Assembly: GCA_014360825.1 (NCBI GenBank)
Contig: JACIWT010000009.1
Coordinates: 1 to 64,000 of the forward strand
DNA from: Chloroflexota bacterium
GTDB lineage: Bacteria; Chloroflexota; Anaerolineae; UBA2200; JACIWT01
DNA length: 64,000 bases
Reading direction: 5' to 3'
The position numbers and the translations under genes were made by a program. The stretch's first letter is position 1, and each line of letters starts with the position of its first letter. The notes under the pieces were generated by a model, which saw only the letters and a list, made by a program, of their open reading frames with translations, was not told the DNA's origin and did not search any database. Below are positions 32,514-40,299 of this stretch, piece after piece.

Positions 32514-32789
32514 TCAACGTGTCGTTTGGTTCTCTGTAATCCCCGTGGCTGGCACAGGTGCTGATTTCAACATCTTCTCCAGCACTTTCTCCAAAGCCAT
32601 CGTGTGGCTGCATACTCCTCGCTGTGAGAAGAAGCGGCAAGTGCAATTCCAATTTCCGCGGCGATATGTGATGCGGTGAGTATCGTGCTCACCTCGGAAG
32701 GTCACTGCGAATTCCTCGAACTGTATGCGATCCCGCTGTTCGGCGTAAAGTCTGGCTTTCTGAATTTTGCTGATCATCCCGGAGTCCAT
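32514..32789 (-). CDS. SWIM zinc-finger protein
   Basis: This 91-residue protein has WNCTCRFFSQRGVCSHTMALEK, a CxCx(n)CxH SWIM zinc finger, after an N-terminal strand-rich segment (QFEEFAVTFRGEHDTHRITY). SWIM domains bind DNA or proteins. I chose the ATG at 32789, preceded by AAGGAGG seven bases upstream; a second in-frame ATG five codons later is an alternative. It lies about 180 bases downstream of a near-consensus promoter, with a terminator hairpin in the leader. It appears to head the unit with the flavin oxidoreductase and UDP-sugar dehydrogenase. Confidence 0.85.
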   Translation of the reverse strand: MDSGMISKIQKARLYAEQRDRIQFEEFAVTFRGEHDTHRITYRRGNWNCTCRFFSQRGVCSHTMALEKVLEKMLKSAPVPATGITENQTTR

Positions 32790-32851
32790 TTCTACAGCCT
32801 CCTTGTGCTGATCTATATCCACGGGTCGGCGATCCGTGACCCGGATCTCTC

Positions 32852-32892
32852 GTAAATAAAAGAGACACCTCGCCGCGGTGGCCTAGTGTCTC
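32852..32892 (-). terminator. Leader terminator (candidate attenuator) upstream of the SWIM gene
   Basis: On the minus strand GAGACAC (32892-32886) pairs with GTGTCTC (32868-32862) around a GC-rich 17-nt loop and is followed by TTTTATTT. It lies about 80 bases after the predicted transcription start and 60 bases before the SWIM start codon, so transcription of the gene must pass it. An upstream GGTGG in the leader could pair with CCACC in the loop. Confidence 0.55.
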
Positions 32893-32978
32893 CTGCAACC
32901 ACACTGCCATATTTCGTGCACTATCGTCCACCAAGTGCCCTCCTGGGTCTGCCAAAAAGGTCATTCTCCAGTATCCCC

Positions 32979-33007
32979 AGTATAACCGGTTTGACTCCAT
33001 TTGTCAA
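32979..33007 (-). promoter_or_regulatory. Promoter of the SWIM operon
   Basis: Minus strand: TTGACA (33002-33007), 17-base spacer, TATACT (32979-32984). Near consensus. The 380-base gap 32790-33167 holds this promoter, the leader terminator and the divergent promoter for the next operon; I see no gene in it. Confidence 0.8.
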
Positions 33008-33096
33008 TGACGCGTGGCGCGCGGAGTTTCCTAAATGTTCGTCTTAGCGCGACCTTTTCTTCACGCCTGCGTATAGCCAAATGACAGATGCTCTAT

Positions 33097-33124
33097 TTGC
33101 CAAAACTAGAATCTCGTGTAGAAT
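33097..33124 (+). promoter_or_regulatory. Promoter of the zinc-ribbon/SPFH operon
   Basis: TTGCCA (33097-33102), 16-base spacer, TAGAAT (33119-33124), 43 bases upstream of the first start codon. Confidence 0.5.
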
Positions 33125-33167
33125 GCCTATAAGCGAGACGCGGTCATTGCCTTCAGGAGACGCTACT

Positions 33168-33683
33168 ATGCTTGGACAAGGTCGCGCTATCGGTCTTATT
33201 CTTATGGCCTTAGGGTTGGTTATCGGGCTGGCGATCACGGGGTGGCTTTTTTCTGGCCTGGCAGAGGGGCGACTCTACCGCTCTGGTTTCTTGCTGGGCC
33301 TGATTTTGGCGATGGTTATAGCCCTTCCCCTCATAGGTGCGGGGATCTTCCTTTTTGTGCAAGGTCGCTCAGAGGCCCGAGAACTGGCTGAAGTCGCTAA
33401 AGAGAAGAAGTTGCTGAACATGGTGCAGACTCAAGGTAAAATCAGCGTCTCTGAGGCAGCCATTGAACTTGGTCTATCTCGCGATGCAGTGCAAAATTAT
33501 ATCTACGATTTAGTGGGGAAAGGGCTTTTTACTGGATACATCAACTGGAACGACGGCATTCTCTACGCCAAATCGGCGGCCGAGATGCGTACCACGAAGT
33601 GTCCCAACTGCGGCGGAGAACGGGAATTGGTGGGTCAGGGCATTGTGAAGTGCCCCTATTGCGGTTCAGAGTTGTTCTTGTAA
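33168..33683 (+). CDS. Membrane protein with winged-helix-like segment and C-terminal zinc ribbon
   Basis: This 171-residue protein has two transmembrane helices at about residues 7-30 and 40-65. A soluble part follows with a winged-helix-like region (GKISVSEAAIELGLSRDAVQ, NYIYDLVGKGLFTGYI). It ends in a zinc ribbon (KCPNCGGERELVG and KCPYCGSEL). I chose the ATG at 33168, preceded by AGGAGACG; it starts just before the first helix. It heads an operon with an unknown helical protein and an SPFH protein, reminiscent of the Bacillus ydjGHI genes, where YdjG also has a zinc ribbon and membrane helices. The role is probably in envelope stress (inference). Confidence 0.8.
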   Translation: MLGQGRAIGLILMALGLVIGLAITGWLFSGLAEGRLYRSGFLLGLILAMVIALPLIGAGIFLFVQGRSEARELAEVAKEKKLLNMVQTQGKISVSEAAIELGLSRDAVQNYIYDLVGKGLFTGYINWNDGILYAKSAAEMRTTKCPNCGGERELVGQGIVKCPYCGSELFL

Positions 33684-33722
33684 GATGCATATTATCTTGC
33701 TACCAAGGGAGGAAAATTGAAT

Positions 33723-34253
33723 ATGAAGGGCAATCTGCGAGAGAAAATGGAATCGGGGCGCAATGCTCTGGAAAAATTAGTGGCCAATCTGCCAGGATAC
33801 CAGGGTTACAAAGAGAAAGAGTTACGCCGTGAGGCAGATAAACTACTGCGCAACCAACTGGCCGCGGGGTTCGACAAACAACGTCGCCGTCTAAGCAGCA
33901 TCCAATACACATTGACCACCACGGGGCGGTTGGCAGCAGTAGTTATGCTAGAGCGGGCAATGCTGAAGCTCCAATTGCTCACTGACCGCCTGAAGGTGGC
34001 CGCTTATGGCTATGCCGGTTTTTTCGATGCTGTGAAAGTCGAAGAGGCAGAACTGGATGCGTTATACAACTTCGACCTGGGTTTGTGGGACGGAGTGAAG
34101 CAGGTGGAAGATCTGATCAATGAATTGGAGGAAGCGGCATCGAAAGAAGAGGATGTCAGCCAATCTGCCAATGCTTTGATCAAGTTGCTGGAAGAGCTGA
34201 ATGAGACGTTTAACCGTCGCCAAGATGTGATATTGGAAACTAGCAAAACATAG
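33723..34253 (+). CDS. Helical protein of unknown function in SPFH operon
   Basis: This 176-residue, mainly helical protein is rich in charged residues. Recognisable stretches are LEKLVANLPGYQGYKEKELR at the start and LLTDRLKVAAYGYAGFFDAV in the middle, without a known catalytic motif. It is not PspA: it lacks the long continuous coiled coil. Starts are ambiguous: a TTG at 33717 lies four bases after GGAGG and an ATG at 33723 ten bases after; I took the ATG. It lies between the zinc-ribbon membrane protein and the SPFH gene and likely works with them. Confidence 0.8.
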   Translation: MKGNLREKMESGRNALEKLVANLPGYQGYKEKELRREADKLLRNQLAAGFDKQRRRLSSIQYTLTTTGRLAAVVMLERAMLKLQLLTDRLKVAAYGYAGFFDAVKVEEAELDALYNFDLGLWDGVKQVEDLINELEEAASKEEDVSQSANALIKLLEELNETFNRRQDVILETSKT

Positions 34254-34301
34254 TGGGAGGTGCTTAGGAGCGCCTTTCCGCCATTACCGAGGAGGGAGCA
34301 A

Positions 34302-35315
34302 ATGGCACGTGTATTTGATGTTGTGGAATGGCCTGACACTGGCGGTCGTGATATGGTGTACCGCTGGCCGCCTACAGGCTCTGGTGATATCCGTATTGGC
34401 TCGCAACTCGTTGTGCGCGAGAGCCAAGCGGCAGTGTTTTTCCGTGATGGCAAGGCCCTGGATACCTTTGGCCCCGGTCGCCATACCCTGACCACTGCGA
34501 ATATCCCGCTCTTGATTGGCCTGCTGGGCAAACTGTTTAGCGACAAATCCCCCTTCACCACCGAGGTCTATTTTGTGAACCTGCGGGAATTCGTTGATAT
34601 GAAGTGGGGTACGCCGGAACCGATCGCTCTGCGGGATAGCGAGCTGGGTATGGTGCGGCTCGGCGCTTTCGGCACATATTCACTGCAGATCAGCGATCCG
34701 CAACTTTTCGTGAACAAGATCGTCGGCGTGCGAGGTATCTACCAGACTGGCCAGATCGAAAGTTACCTGCGCAGCATCATCGTTACTAGGCTCACCGACC
34801 TCTTGGGTGAGATCAACAAATCGCTGTTTGACCTGCCGCGCCTATACGAGGAAATCGGTGCGGGCGTGCGGGCCAAACTGGCGGATGACTTCGCGGCGCT
34901 GGGCATTGATCTCAAAGCGTTCTTCGTCAATTCTATCAATGCCACAGAAGAGACGGTAAAGGCCATTGACGAGCGTGCGGCCATGGGTGCAATTGGTGAT
35001 ATGCAGAAGTACCTGCAGTTCAAGGCAGCCCAGGCCATGGGCACGGCGGCGGCTGCTGGCGGTGCAGGCGACTTGACTAGCGCGGGTGTGGGGCTTGGCG
35101 CAGGCGTAGGTATGGGAGCGGCAATGGCCAGCGCCATCAGTTCCGCCATTCAGGCAGGAAAGCAGGAAGCCGCAGCGCCAGGTGCTTTGACCAAGGCTCA
35201 AGTTCAGGCCACGCTCGACAATCTGGATATGCGCCTGGCAGCGGGCGAAATATCGGAAGCCACCTACAAAGAACTACGTGCCAAGTGGGAGAAGAAACTG
35301 GCTGAACTGGGATGA
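34302..35315 (+). CDS. SPFH-domain protein (YdjI-like) with C-terminal SHOCT-like tail
   Basis: This 337-residue protein has residues 25-230 forming an SPFH/band-7-like domain (GSQLVVRESQAAVFFRDGKA, FGPGRHTLTTANIPLLIGLL, VYFVNLREFVDMKWGTPEPI). A helical stretch and an Ala/Gly/Met-rich hydrophobic linker (about 245-290) follow. The C-terminal SHOCT-like motif is MRLAAGEISEATYKELRAKW. It matches the virion-core/YdjI group of SPFH proteins, which localise to membrane stress sites with PspA in Bacillus (established there). No pspA is in the window. The ATG is preceded by GAGGAGGG. Confidence 0.85.
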   Translation: MARVFDVVEWPDTGGRDMVYRWPPTGSGDIRIGSQLVVRESQAAVFFRDGKALDTFGPGRHTLTTANIPLLIGLLGKLFSDKSPFTTEVYFVNLREFVDMKWGTPEPIALRDSELGMVRLGAFGTYSLQISDPQLFVNKIVGVRGIYQTGQIESYLRSIIVTRLTDLLGEINKSLFDLPRLYEEIGAGVRAKLADDFAALGIDLKAFFVNSINATEETVKAIDERAAMGAIGDMQKYLQFKAAQAMGTAAAAGGAGDLTSAGVGLGAGVGMGAAMASAISSAIQAGKQEAAAPGALTKAQVQATLDNLDMRLAAGEISEATYKELRAKWEKKLAELG

Positions 35316-35427
35316 ATCAACCAGACCCTACTTGGGGTAAGGACAAAGTTCTTGCTTGGAGAGACGCCCTTCGGCGGCGCTCCTAAGGCGAGGGATAGTA
35401 TACGCTTTTTGAGACGAGAGTGACATC

Positions 35428-35961
35428 ATGTCTGTCCGATTCTTCCGCTATGTCACGAAAGATAAGATCCTGGCCCTGAGCGATCATCTCTCGCTGGATC
35501 CTAAGCGCAACAAAATCGCCATCACATTGTTGGAATATGGGCCAGACAACAAAGCCCGGACCACCCTGCGTCATTTTGTGGACCCTGACGCCTTCAAGGT
35601 CGTCTGCTGGGACATTTTGCTTGGTACGTTCACGGAGTGGAAGGATTACAAGGGCAGTCCCGATAAAGAAGGCAACCTCGTGGCCCGTGTTCTCTCATTA
35701 GTGAAGGATAAGAACTACCGCAATCCCTATGTGCTGCGTCTGGAACAGGGGCCGGGAGAACGTATGGGAGCGGGGGCGGTGAGAATGGTGGGAAAGCCTG
35801 CGGCAGAATTGGCACTGCTCCTGCCGGAATTCGATGCCAGGCGGCTGGCGATCGCAACGCTGGATTACATTCGGGCTTGGGAAATCATTCACTTCCGCGA
35901 GCGGGAGAAGGTCTCGGAGCAAGAGCGAGCCGAGCGTTTGCAAGACCAGGCTCGCTCATGA
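35428..35961 (+). CDS. Conserved-looking protein of unknown function
   Basis: This 177-residue protein has a beta-rich first 110 residues (KRNKIAITLLEYGPDNKART, YRNPYVLRLEQGPGERMGAG) and a C-terminal helix (IIHFREREKVSEQERAERLQ). The pattern would suit a small OB-like or sandwich fold, but I do not recognise the family. It has no signal peptide, no cysteine motif and no membrane segment. It lies between the SPFH gene and rplI on the same strand. A role in single-strand nucleic-acid binding is conceivable from the basic beta-rich part and the rplI neighbour, but this is speculation. Confidence 0.75.
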   Translation: MSVRFFRYVTKDKILALSDHLSLDPKRNKIAITLLEYGPDNKARTTLRHFVDPDAFKVVCWDILLGTFTEWKDYKGSPDKEGNLVARVLSLVKDKNYRNPYVLRLEQGPGERMGAGAVRMVGKPAAELALLLPEFDARRLAIATLDYIRAWEIIHFREREKVSEQERAERLQDQARS

Positions 35962-36019
35962 GCAATGACGAGGCAGGGGTACAGTTCGTAGATTCGTAGT
36001 CATGAGAGGTGAGCGAAGC

Positions 36020-36478
36020 GTGGAAGTCATTCTACTTAAAGATATCAAACGCTTAGGCGAAGCCGGAGAGGTCAAGAAAGTCGCTGACGGATATGCTCGC
36101 AACTATTTGATACCACGCGGGCTGGCCGTGATTGCGACTGAGGGGGTGCTCAAAGACCTGCGGGTGAAGCGGCAAATCGAGGAAGCCAAGGAGGAGCGCA
36201 TCCGCAGCGACGCGACAGCACTGGCAGCGAAATTGGCGGGTATCATGCTAACGTTCAAAGTGAAAGCCGGGGAAACAGGGCGTCTGTATGGCTCGATCAC
36301 GCGGGGCGATATCGCTGCTGAGTTAGAGGCGAAAACCGGCCTACCGTTCGATAAACGCAAGATCATGCTGGAGGAGCCCATCCGACAATTGGGCACACAT
36401 AAAGTGCCGATTCGTTTGCTTTCCACACTGGTTCCCGAGATCACCGTGGTAGTAGAGCAAGAAAGCAGCGAGGCGTAA
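36020..36478 (+). CDS. rplI: Ribosomal protein bL9
   Basis: This 152-residue large-subunit protein has an N-terminal rRNA-binding domain, VEVILLKDIKRLGEAGEVKK then VADGYARNYLIPRGLAV (the L9 signature). A long connecting helix and a C-terminal domain (GRLYGSITRGDIAAEL through VVVEQES) follow. I chose the GTG at 36020, eight bases after GAGGTGA, because it gives the normal L9 start; an in-frame ATG at 36002 would add six unconserved residues. It stands apart from rpsF/rpsR, its usual partners. Confidence 0.95.
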   Translation: MEVILLKDIKRLGEAGEVKKVADGYARNYLIPRGLAVIATEGVLKDLRVKRQIEEAKEERIRSDATALAAKLAGIMLTFKVKAGETGRLYGSITRGDIAAELEAKTGLPFDKRKIMLEEPIRQLGTHKVPIRLLSTLVPEITVVVEQESSEA

Positions 36479-36483
36479 TCTCC

Positions 36484-36512
36484 TTGCGTTTCCTAACGAG
36501 TTGGAGTATAAT
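36484..36512 (+). promoter_or_regulatory. Promoter of the zinc-ribbon gene at 36558
   Basis: TTGCGT (36484-36489), 17-base spacer, TATAAT (36507-36512), directly after rplI. Confidence 0.6.
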
Positions 36513-36557
36513 AACTGCTGAAAGGTGTATCGGCCAAAGTTTGCGGGAGAAGGTAGC

Positions 36558-36929
36558 ATGAGTAAAGAGCAGGAACCTATCCCACCCCTGCTAATCAAAT
36601 ATCTCATCACCAACCTCCAATGTGCCAACTGTGGCCAACACTATTCTCTTAACGACGTGCACATTCTTGGACATCGCAACGATGTGTGGTTCTCGCGGGT
36701 GACATGTAGTAATTGTAATACGCAAGGGTTCATCCTGCTTGCGTTGCGTGAGAGGGATGCGAGCCCGGAAATCATTGCAGACGTTACAGCCGAAGAATGG
36801 GCAGCGTTCCAGGAACGGGCTCCCGTGAGCGCTGACGACGTGTTAGACGTGCACAATTTCTTGGAACAGTTCAACGGTGATTTCGCTTCCCTATGGTCTA
36901 GGGAGGGACCCGATAGTCTATTTGGTTGA
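36558..36929 (+). CDS. Zinc-ribbon protein of unknown function
   Basis: This 123-residue protein has an N-terminal half with LQCANCGQHYSLNDVHILGH and VTCSNCNTQGFILL, two CxxC knuckles making one zinc ribbon. The acidic second half ends in VLDVHNFLEQFNGDFASLW, a pattern shared by small hypothetical proteins of Chloroflexota, in my recollection. The ATG at 36558 follows GAGAAGG. It has its own promoter and a terminator about 65 bases after the stop, so it is monocistronic. Function unknown. Confidence 0.8.
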   Translation: MSKEQEPIPPLLIKYLITNLQCANCGQHYSLNDVHILGHRNDVWFSRVTCSNCNTQGFILLALRERDASPEIIADVTAEEWAAFQERAPVSADDVLDVHNFLEQFNGDFASLWSREGPDSLFG

Positions 36930-36990
36930 GCCTTGGCTTGCCAGCTGTATTCGCCGATAGTGTCTCCAATCTTATCCCTGATCCCTTGCT

Positions 36991-37014
36991 GAGCCCCTGA
37001 GCGGGGCTTTTTCT
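36991..37014 (+). terminator. Terminator after the zinc-ribbon gene
   Basis: AGCCCC-TGAGC-GGGGCT followed by TTTTTC. Classical Rho-independent shape. Confidence 0.8.
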
Positions 37015-37081
37015 TGCTAGCGCTCTCCGGACTGGCGGAAGGACAAGTGTTCGCAAAGAGTGGCAGAATCCCCATTATTAC

Positions 37082-37110
37082 TTGACATCTCTAGGAATGC
37101 ACTTTACCAT
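37082..37110 (+). promoter_or_regulatory. Promoter of the ATP-grasp gene
   Basis: TTGACA (37082-37087), 17-base spacer, TACCAT (37105-37110), 31 bases upstream of the start codon. Confidence 0.6.
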
Positions 37111-37141
37111 ATCCGCTGAGTAGAAATGATCGGAAGCACAG

Positions 37142-38038
37142 ATGCAGAAATTTGATCTAGCGTTCGCCTGGACTTGGGAATACGACGCAGCCTTCGCCAC
37201 TTTCCTTGAAGTAGCCTGTCAGAAGCGAGGGCTGTCCATTTATCAGGTCCGACCGGATAATTTGGGCCTCGTCATGGAGGCCTTAAAAGCAGGTGAACTG
37301 GGATTCCATTGTTTTTTCGATCGATCCTCAGATGCAGACCCGGCTTTCTTGCCTTTAGTGGCGTGGGCCGCCTCACATATCCCGCATCGCTTCAATGACT
37401 TTCCCTTTGCCAGGCGAGCCTGGGACAAAGTGAACATGCACACTGCGTTCCTGGCAGCGGGGTTGCACACGCCCTATACTATTATCTTACCGCCCTTTGT
37501 CCATGCTCCCGCGTTGCCGGAGCCCGATTTGTCGCCGTTAGGGGAGACGTTCGTGATCAAGCCTGCCCATGGTGGCGGTGGTGTGGGCGTGCTGACGGAG
37601 GCGCACACGTGGGCTGAGGTCCTTGCTGCACGGATGCTGTTCCCCGAAGATGCTTATCTAGTTCAGACGCGGATTACACCCGTGCTCCTGGAGGGGCAAC
37701 CGGCTTGGTTTCGCGTCATTCATGTTGTTGACAATGCTCACCCATGTTGGTGGAACCAGCAGACCCACATCTACCGTGAGGTAACAGAGGAAGAGGAGTA
37801 TCGTCTTGGGCTGGGGCCATTGCGAGTTATGACGGAGGTTATTGCTCGGATTTGCCAACTGGACCTTTTCTCTACCGAGATTGCGTGCACTCGGGATGGG
37901 CACTTTTTAGCGGTGGATTATGTAAATGACCCTATTGACCTGCGCCCCCAATCTCTCGCTGTCGAGGGGGTACCAGATTCATTGGTGGCGCAAATCGCAG
38001 CGCGGGTGGCAGACTGGGTGTCAATTCGCATCGGTTGA
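37142..38038 (+). CDS. ATP-grasp-domain protein
   Basis: This 298-residue protein resembles ATP-grasp ligases. ATP-binding strands are seen in ETFVIKPAHGGGGVGVLTEA (about residues 138-157). The C-terminal metal site is LFSTEIACTRDGHFLAVDYV then NDPIDLRPQS, with Glu, Asp and Asn in the right order. The N-terminal 100 residues form the pre-grasp domain. It contains FRVIHVVDNAHPCWWNQQTH in place of the better-known substrate loop. The ligated substrates are unknown; peptide-like or glutathione-type bond formation is the usual chemistry. It is monocistronic, followed directly by the thrS promoter. Confidence 0.82.
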   Translation: MQKFDLAFAWTWEYDAAFATFLEVACQKRGLSIYQVRPDNLGLVMEALKAGELGFHCFFDRSSDADPAFLPLVAWAASHIPHRFNDFPFARRAWDKVNMHTAFLAAGLHTPYTIILPPFVHAPALPEPDLSPLGETFVIKPAHGGGGVGVLTEAHTWAEVLAARMLFPEDAYLVQTRITPVLLEGQPAWFRVIHVVDNAHPCWWNQQTHIYREVTEEEEYRLGLGPLRVMTEVIARICQLDLFSTEIACTRDGHFLAVDYVNDPIDLRPQSLAVEGVPDSLVAQIAARVADWVSIRIG

Positions 38039-38039
38039 C

Positions 38040-38068
38040 TTGTCAAAATGCTCCTTCTGTGCTATAAT
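38040..38068 (+). promoter_or_regulatory. thrS promoter
   Basis: TTGTCA (38040-38045), 17-base spacer, perfect TATAAT (38063-38068). It begins two bases after the ATP-grasp stop codon. Confidence 0.8.
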
Positions 38069-38074
38069 CGCGTT

Positions 38075-38347
38075 GCAAAGAGAACATACCAAAGCGATGA
38101 TTAGGACGAGTACCTGTATGTGCGATGACAGAGAGTGGGGGTCATGGGCTGAAAGCCCTCACCGTACGGCAACAGGGAAAACCGCCTAGGAGCGAGCACC
38201 TCAAAGGCCTTGAAGCCGAGTATGGTGCTCCGGAAGCCATCCGTTAACGGCTGCGATGAGGGGTCCTAGGCTTTGAGCCTCTGGACAACTTGGGTGGAAC
38301 CGCGTGAGTAAGCCTCTCGCCCCATGGGGTGAGAGGCTTTTTCTTTC
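38075..38347 (+). ncRNA. T-box riboswitch leader of thrS
   Basis: This leader of about 270 bases senses uncharged tRNA-Thr. The conserved T-box TGGGTGGAACCGCG is at 38291-38304. A terminator (AGCCTCTC ... GAGAGGCT then TTTTTC, 38311-38344) follows. The AGAGAGTGGGGG segment of stem I is near 38130. The base of stem I can be formed by TAGGACG and CGCCTA, placing AAAACCG in the specifier-loop region, which contains the threonine codon ACC. The specifier assignment is my reading of a hand fold and is less certain than the T-box itself. Confidence 0.92.
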
Positions 38348-38378
38348 CGTAGAGATCTGGTGGATGGAGGTACAAACA

Positions 38379-40118
38379 ATGGCACAAATGAGCAGCGAGC
38401 TGGAGAATATGCGACACTCGACAGCGCACGTCATGGCAGAGGCAGTGCTGGAGATATTTCCCGACGCCAAGTTGGCGATCGGTCCTGCTATTGAGGATGG
38501 GTTTTACTATGACTTTGACCTGCCACGTCCGCTCACACCGGAGGATTTAGTGGAGATCGAAGCACGAATGCGGCGGATTATCGGCGAGAAACAACCCTTC
38601 ATTCGGCAGGAAATTTCGCGCCAAGAGGCCGAACGACTCTTCGCGAACCAGCCCTACAAATTGGAACTCATTGCCGAGATGCCGAGCGATGAAATCATTT
38701 CTATTTACAAAAACGGGTCTTTTACAGACCTGTGCCGGGGCCCACATGTGGAACACACCGGGCAAATCCCAGCCGATGGTTTCCGGCTGCTCAACATCGC
38801 GGGAGCCTATTGGCGTGGGGATGAGAAACGTCCCATGCTACAACGCATCTACGGCACAGTGTGGCCCAGCAAATCGGAATTGGATGCTTACCTCCACCGA
38901 CTTGAGGAAATCGAAAGACGCGACCATCGAAAATTGGGCAGAGAGCTCGATCTTTTCAGCACGCACGAAGAGGCCGGGGCTGGGTTGATCTACTGGCACC
39001 CCAAGGGGGGGCGGATCAGAGCCATCGTGGAGGATTTCTGGCGCCGGGAACACTTCGCTAACGGCTATGATATCCTCTATACACCGCACATCGGGCGCGC
39101 ATGGCTGTGGCGCACATCCGGGCACTTAGAATTCTATCGGGAGAGCATGTATTCGCCAATGGACATTGACAATGTCGATTACTACATCAAGCCGATGAAC
39201 TGCCCCTTTCACATCATGATTTACAAGACGAGAACGCGTTCCTATCGCGATCTCCCTCTACGGTGGGCGGAACTGGGCACGGTGTACCGCTACGAACGCA
39301 GTGGCGTGCTGCACGGTCTCCTACGCGTGCGCGGCTTCACTCAAGACGACGCGCATATCTTCTGCACTCCCGCCCAAATTGAGGACGAAATACTTCGTGT
39401 GCTACGTTTCTCGCTGCACCTGTGGCGCGCTTTTGGATTTACAGATGTGAAAGCATACCTGGCTACGCGACCAGAGCGGGCGGTAGGCGAGCCGGCGCGC
39501 TGGGAGCAAGCTACACAGTCCTTGCGCAAGGCACTGGAAGTGGAAGGTCTGCCTTACCAGGTGGATGAAGGCGGTGGTGCCTTTTATGGACCCAAAATTG
39601 ACTTGAAGATTAAGGATGCACTCGGGCGCGAGTGGCAGATGACAACGATCCAGTTCGATTTCAACCTGCCGGAGCGTTTCGATATGACCTTCGCTGGTGA
39701 AGACGGACAATTATATCGGCCCTATATGGTGCATCGCGCTCTGCTGGGCTCTCTCGAGCGCTTCTTCGGTGTGCTGATCGAGCATTACGCGGGCGCCTTC
39801 CCGCCGTGGCTTGCGCCAGTGCAGGTGAAAGTCATTCCCATCGCTGACCGGCACACGGAATACGCCCACCAGATCAAGCAACGACTGGAAAAAGCAGACC
39901 TGCGTGTTGAGGTAGATGACACCAGCGAGCGGATGAACGCCAAAGTGCGTAATGCCCAGCTCCAGAAGATACCGTACATGTTGGTCGTCGGCGACCGTGA
40001 AGCGAAAGCAGGGACAGTCTCCGTGCGACTGCGCACAGGAGATAACCTGGGCCCACAATCGCTGGACGAGTTCATTGCCATGGTACAGGAGATCGTGGAG
40101 AAAAGGGCAAACGTGTAA
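38379..40118 (+). CDS. thrS: Threonyl-tRNA synthetase lacking the TGS domain
   Basis: This 579-residue class II synthetase charges tRNA-Thr. The protein begins at the editing domain: MRHSTAHVMAEAV (HxxxH) and LCRGPHVEHT (Cys and His of the editing site). The catalytic core (MNCPFHIMIYKTRTRSYRDL, RVRGFTQDDAHIF) and the anticodon-binding domain (PVQVKVIPIADRHTEYAHQI) follow. The N-terminal TGS domain of the longer enzymes is missing. I chose the ATG at 38379, behind GGAGG. Expression is controlled by the T-box leader. Confidence 0.96.
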   Translation: MAQMSSELENMRHSTAHVMAEAVLEIFPDAKLAIGPAIEDGFYYDFDLPRPLTPEDLVEIEARMRRIIGEKQPFIRQEISRQEAERLFANQPYKLELIAEMPSDEIISIYKNGSFTDLCRGPHVEHTGQIPADGFRLLNIAGAYWRGDEKRPMLQRIYGTVWPSKSELDAYLHRLEEIERRDHRKLGRELDLFSTHEEAGAGLIYWHPKGGRIRAIVEDFWRREHFANGYDILYTPHIGRAWLWRTSGHLEFYRESMYSPMDIDNVDYYIKPMNCPFHIMIYKTRTRSYRDLPLRWAELGTVYRYERSGVLHGLLRVRGFTQDDAHIFCTPAQIEDEILRVLRFSLHLWRAFGFTDVKAYLATRPERAVGEPARWEQATQSLRKALEVEGLPYQVDEGGGAFYGPKIDLKIKDALGREWQMTTIQFDFNLPERFDMTFAGEDGQLYRPYMVHRALLGSLERFFGVLIEHYAGAFPPWLAPVQVKVIPIADRHTEYAHQIKQRLEKADLRVEVDDTSERMNAKVRNAQLQKIPYMLVVGDREAKAGTVSVRLRTGDNLGPQSLDEFIAMVQEIVEKRANV

Positions 40119-40299
40119 CGGTTTTTCCGCAGTGCTGTAGTTTTTCGTATACTTCATCTGCCAAAAGAGTGACTCTCTATCCATTATTAGCCTGTTTGCA
40201 TGCTAGGCCGATAAAGTTTCTGCATGCCTTTGGCGAATTATCTCGCCTGATAGTGTTTTACGTTGTGGTTGGAGTCGAATTTCCGAACGGGGAATCCCT

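Noticed and set aside
32869-32885. ACCGCG in the SWIM leader hairpin, recalling a T-box
   Set aside because: The GGTGG-N part of the T-box consensus is not in place and there is no stem I; only an attenuator is supported.
32689-33000. Minus-strand open frame of about 100 codons overlapping the SWIM gene start
   Set aside because: It starts around the predicted promoter, runs through a terminator hairpin and matches no family; better explained as an untranslated leader.
33723-34253. Possible PspA homologue in the SPFH operon
   Set aside because: Lacks the continuous coiled coil and N-terminal amphipathic helix of PspA.
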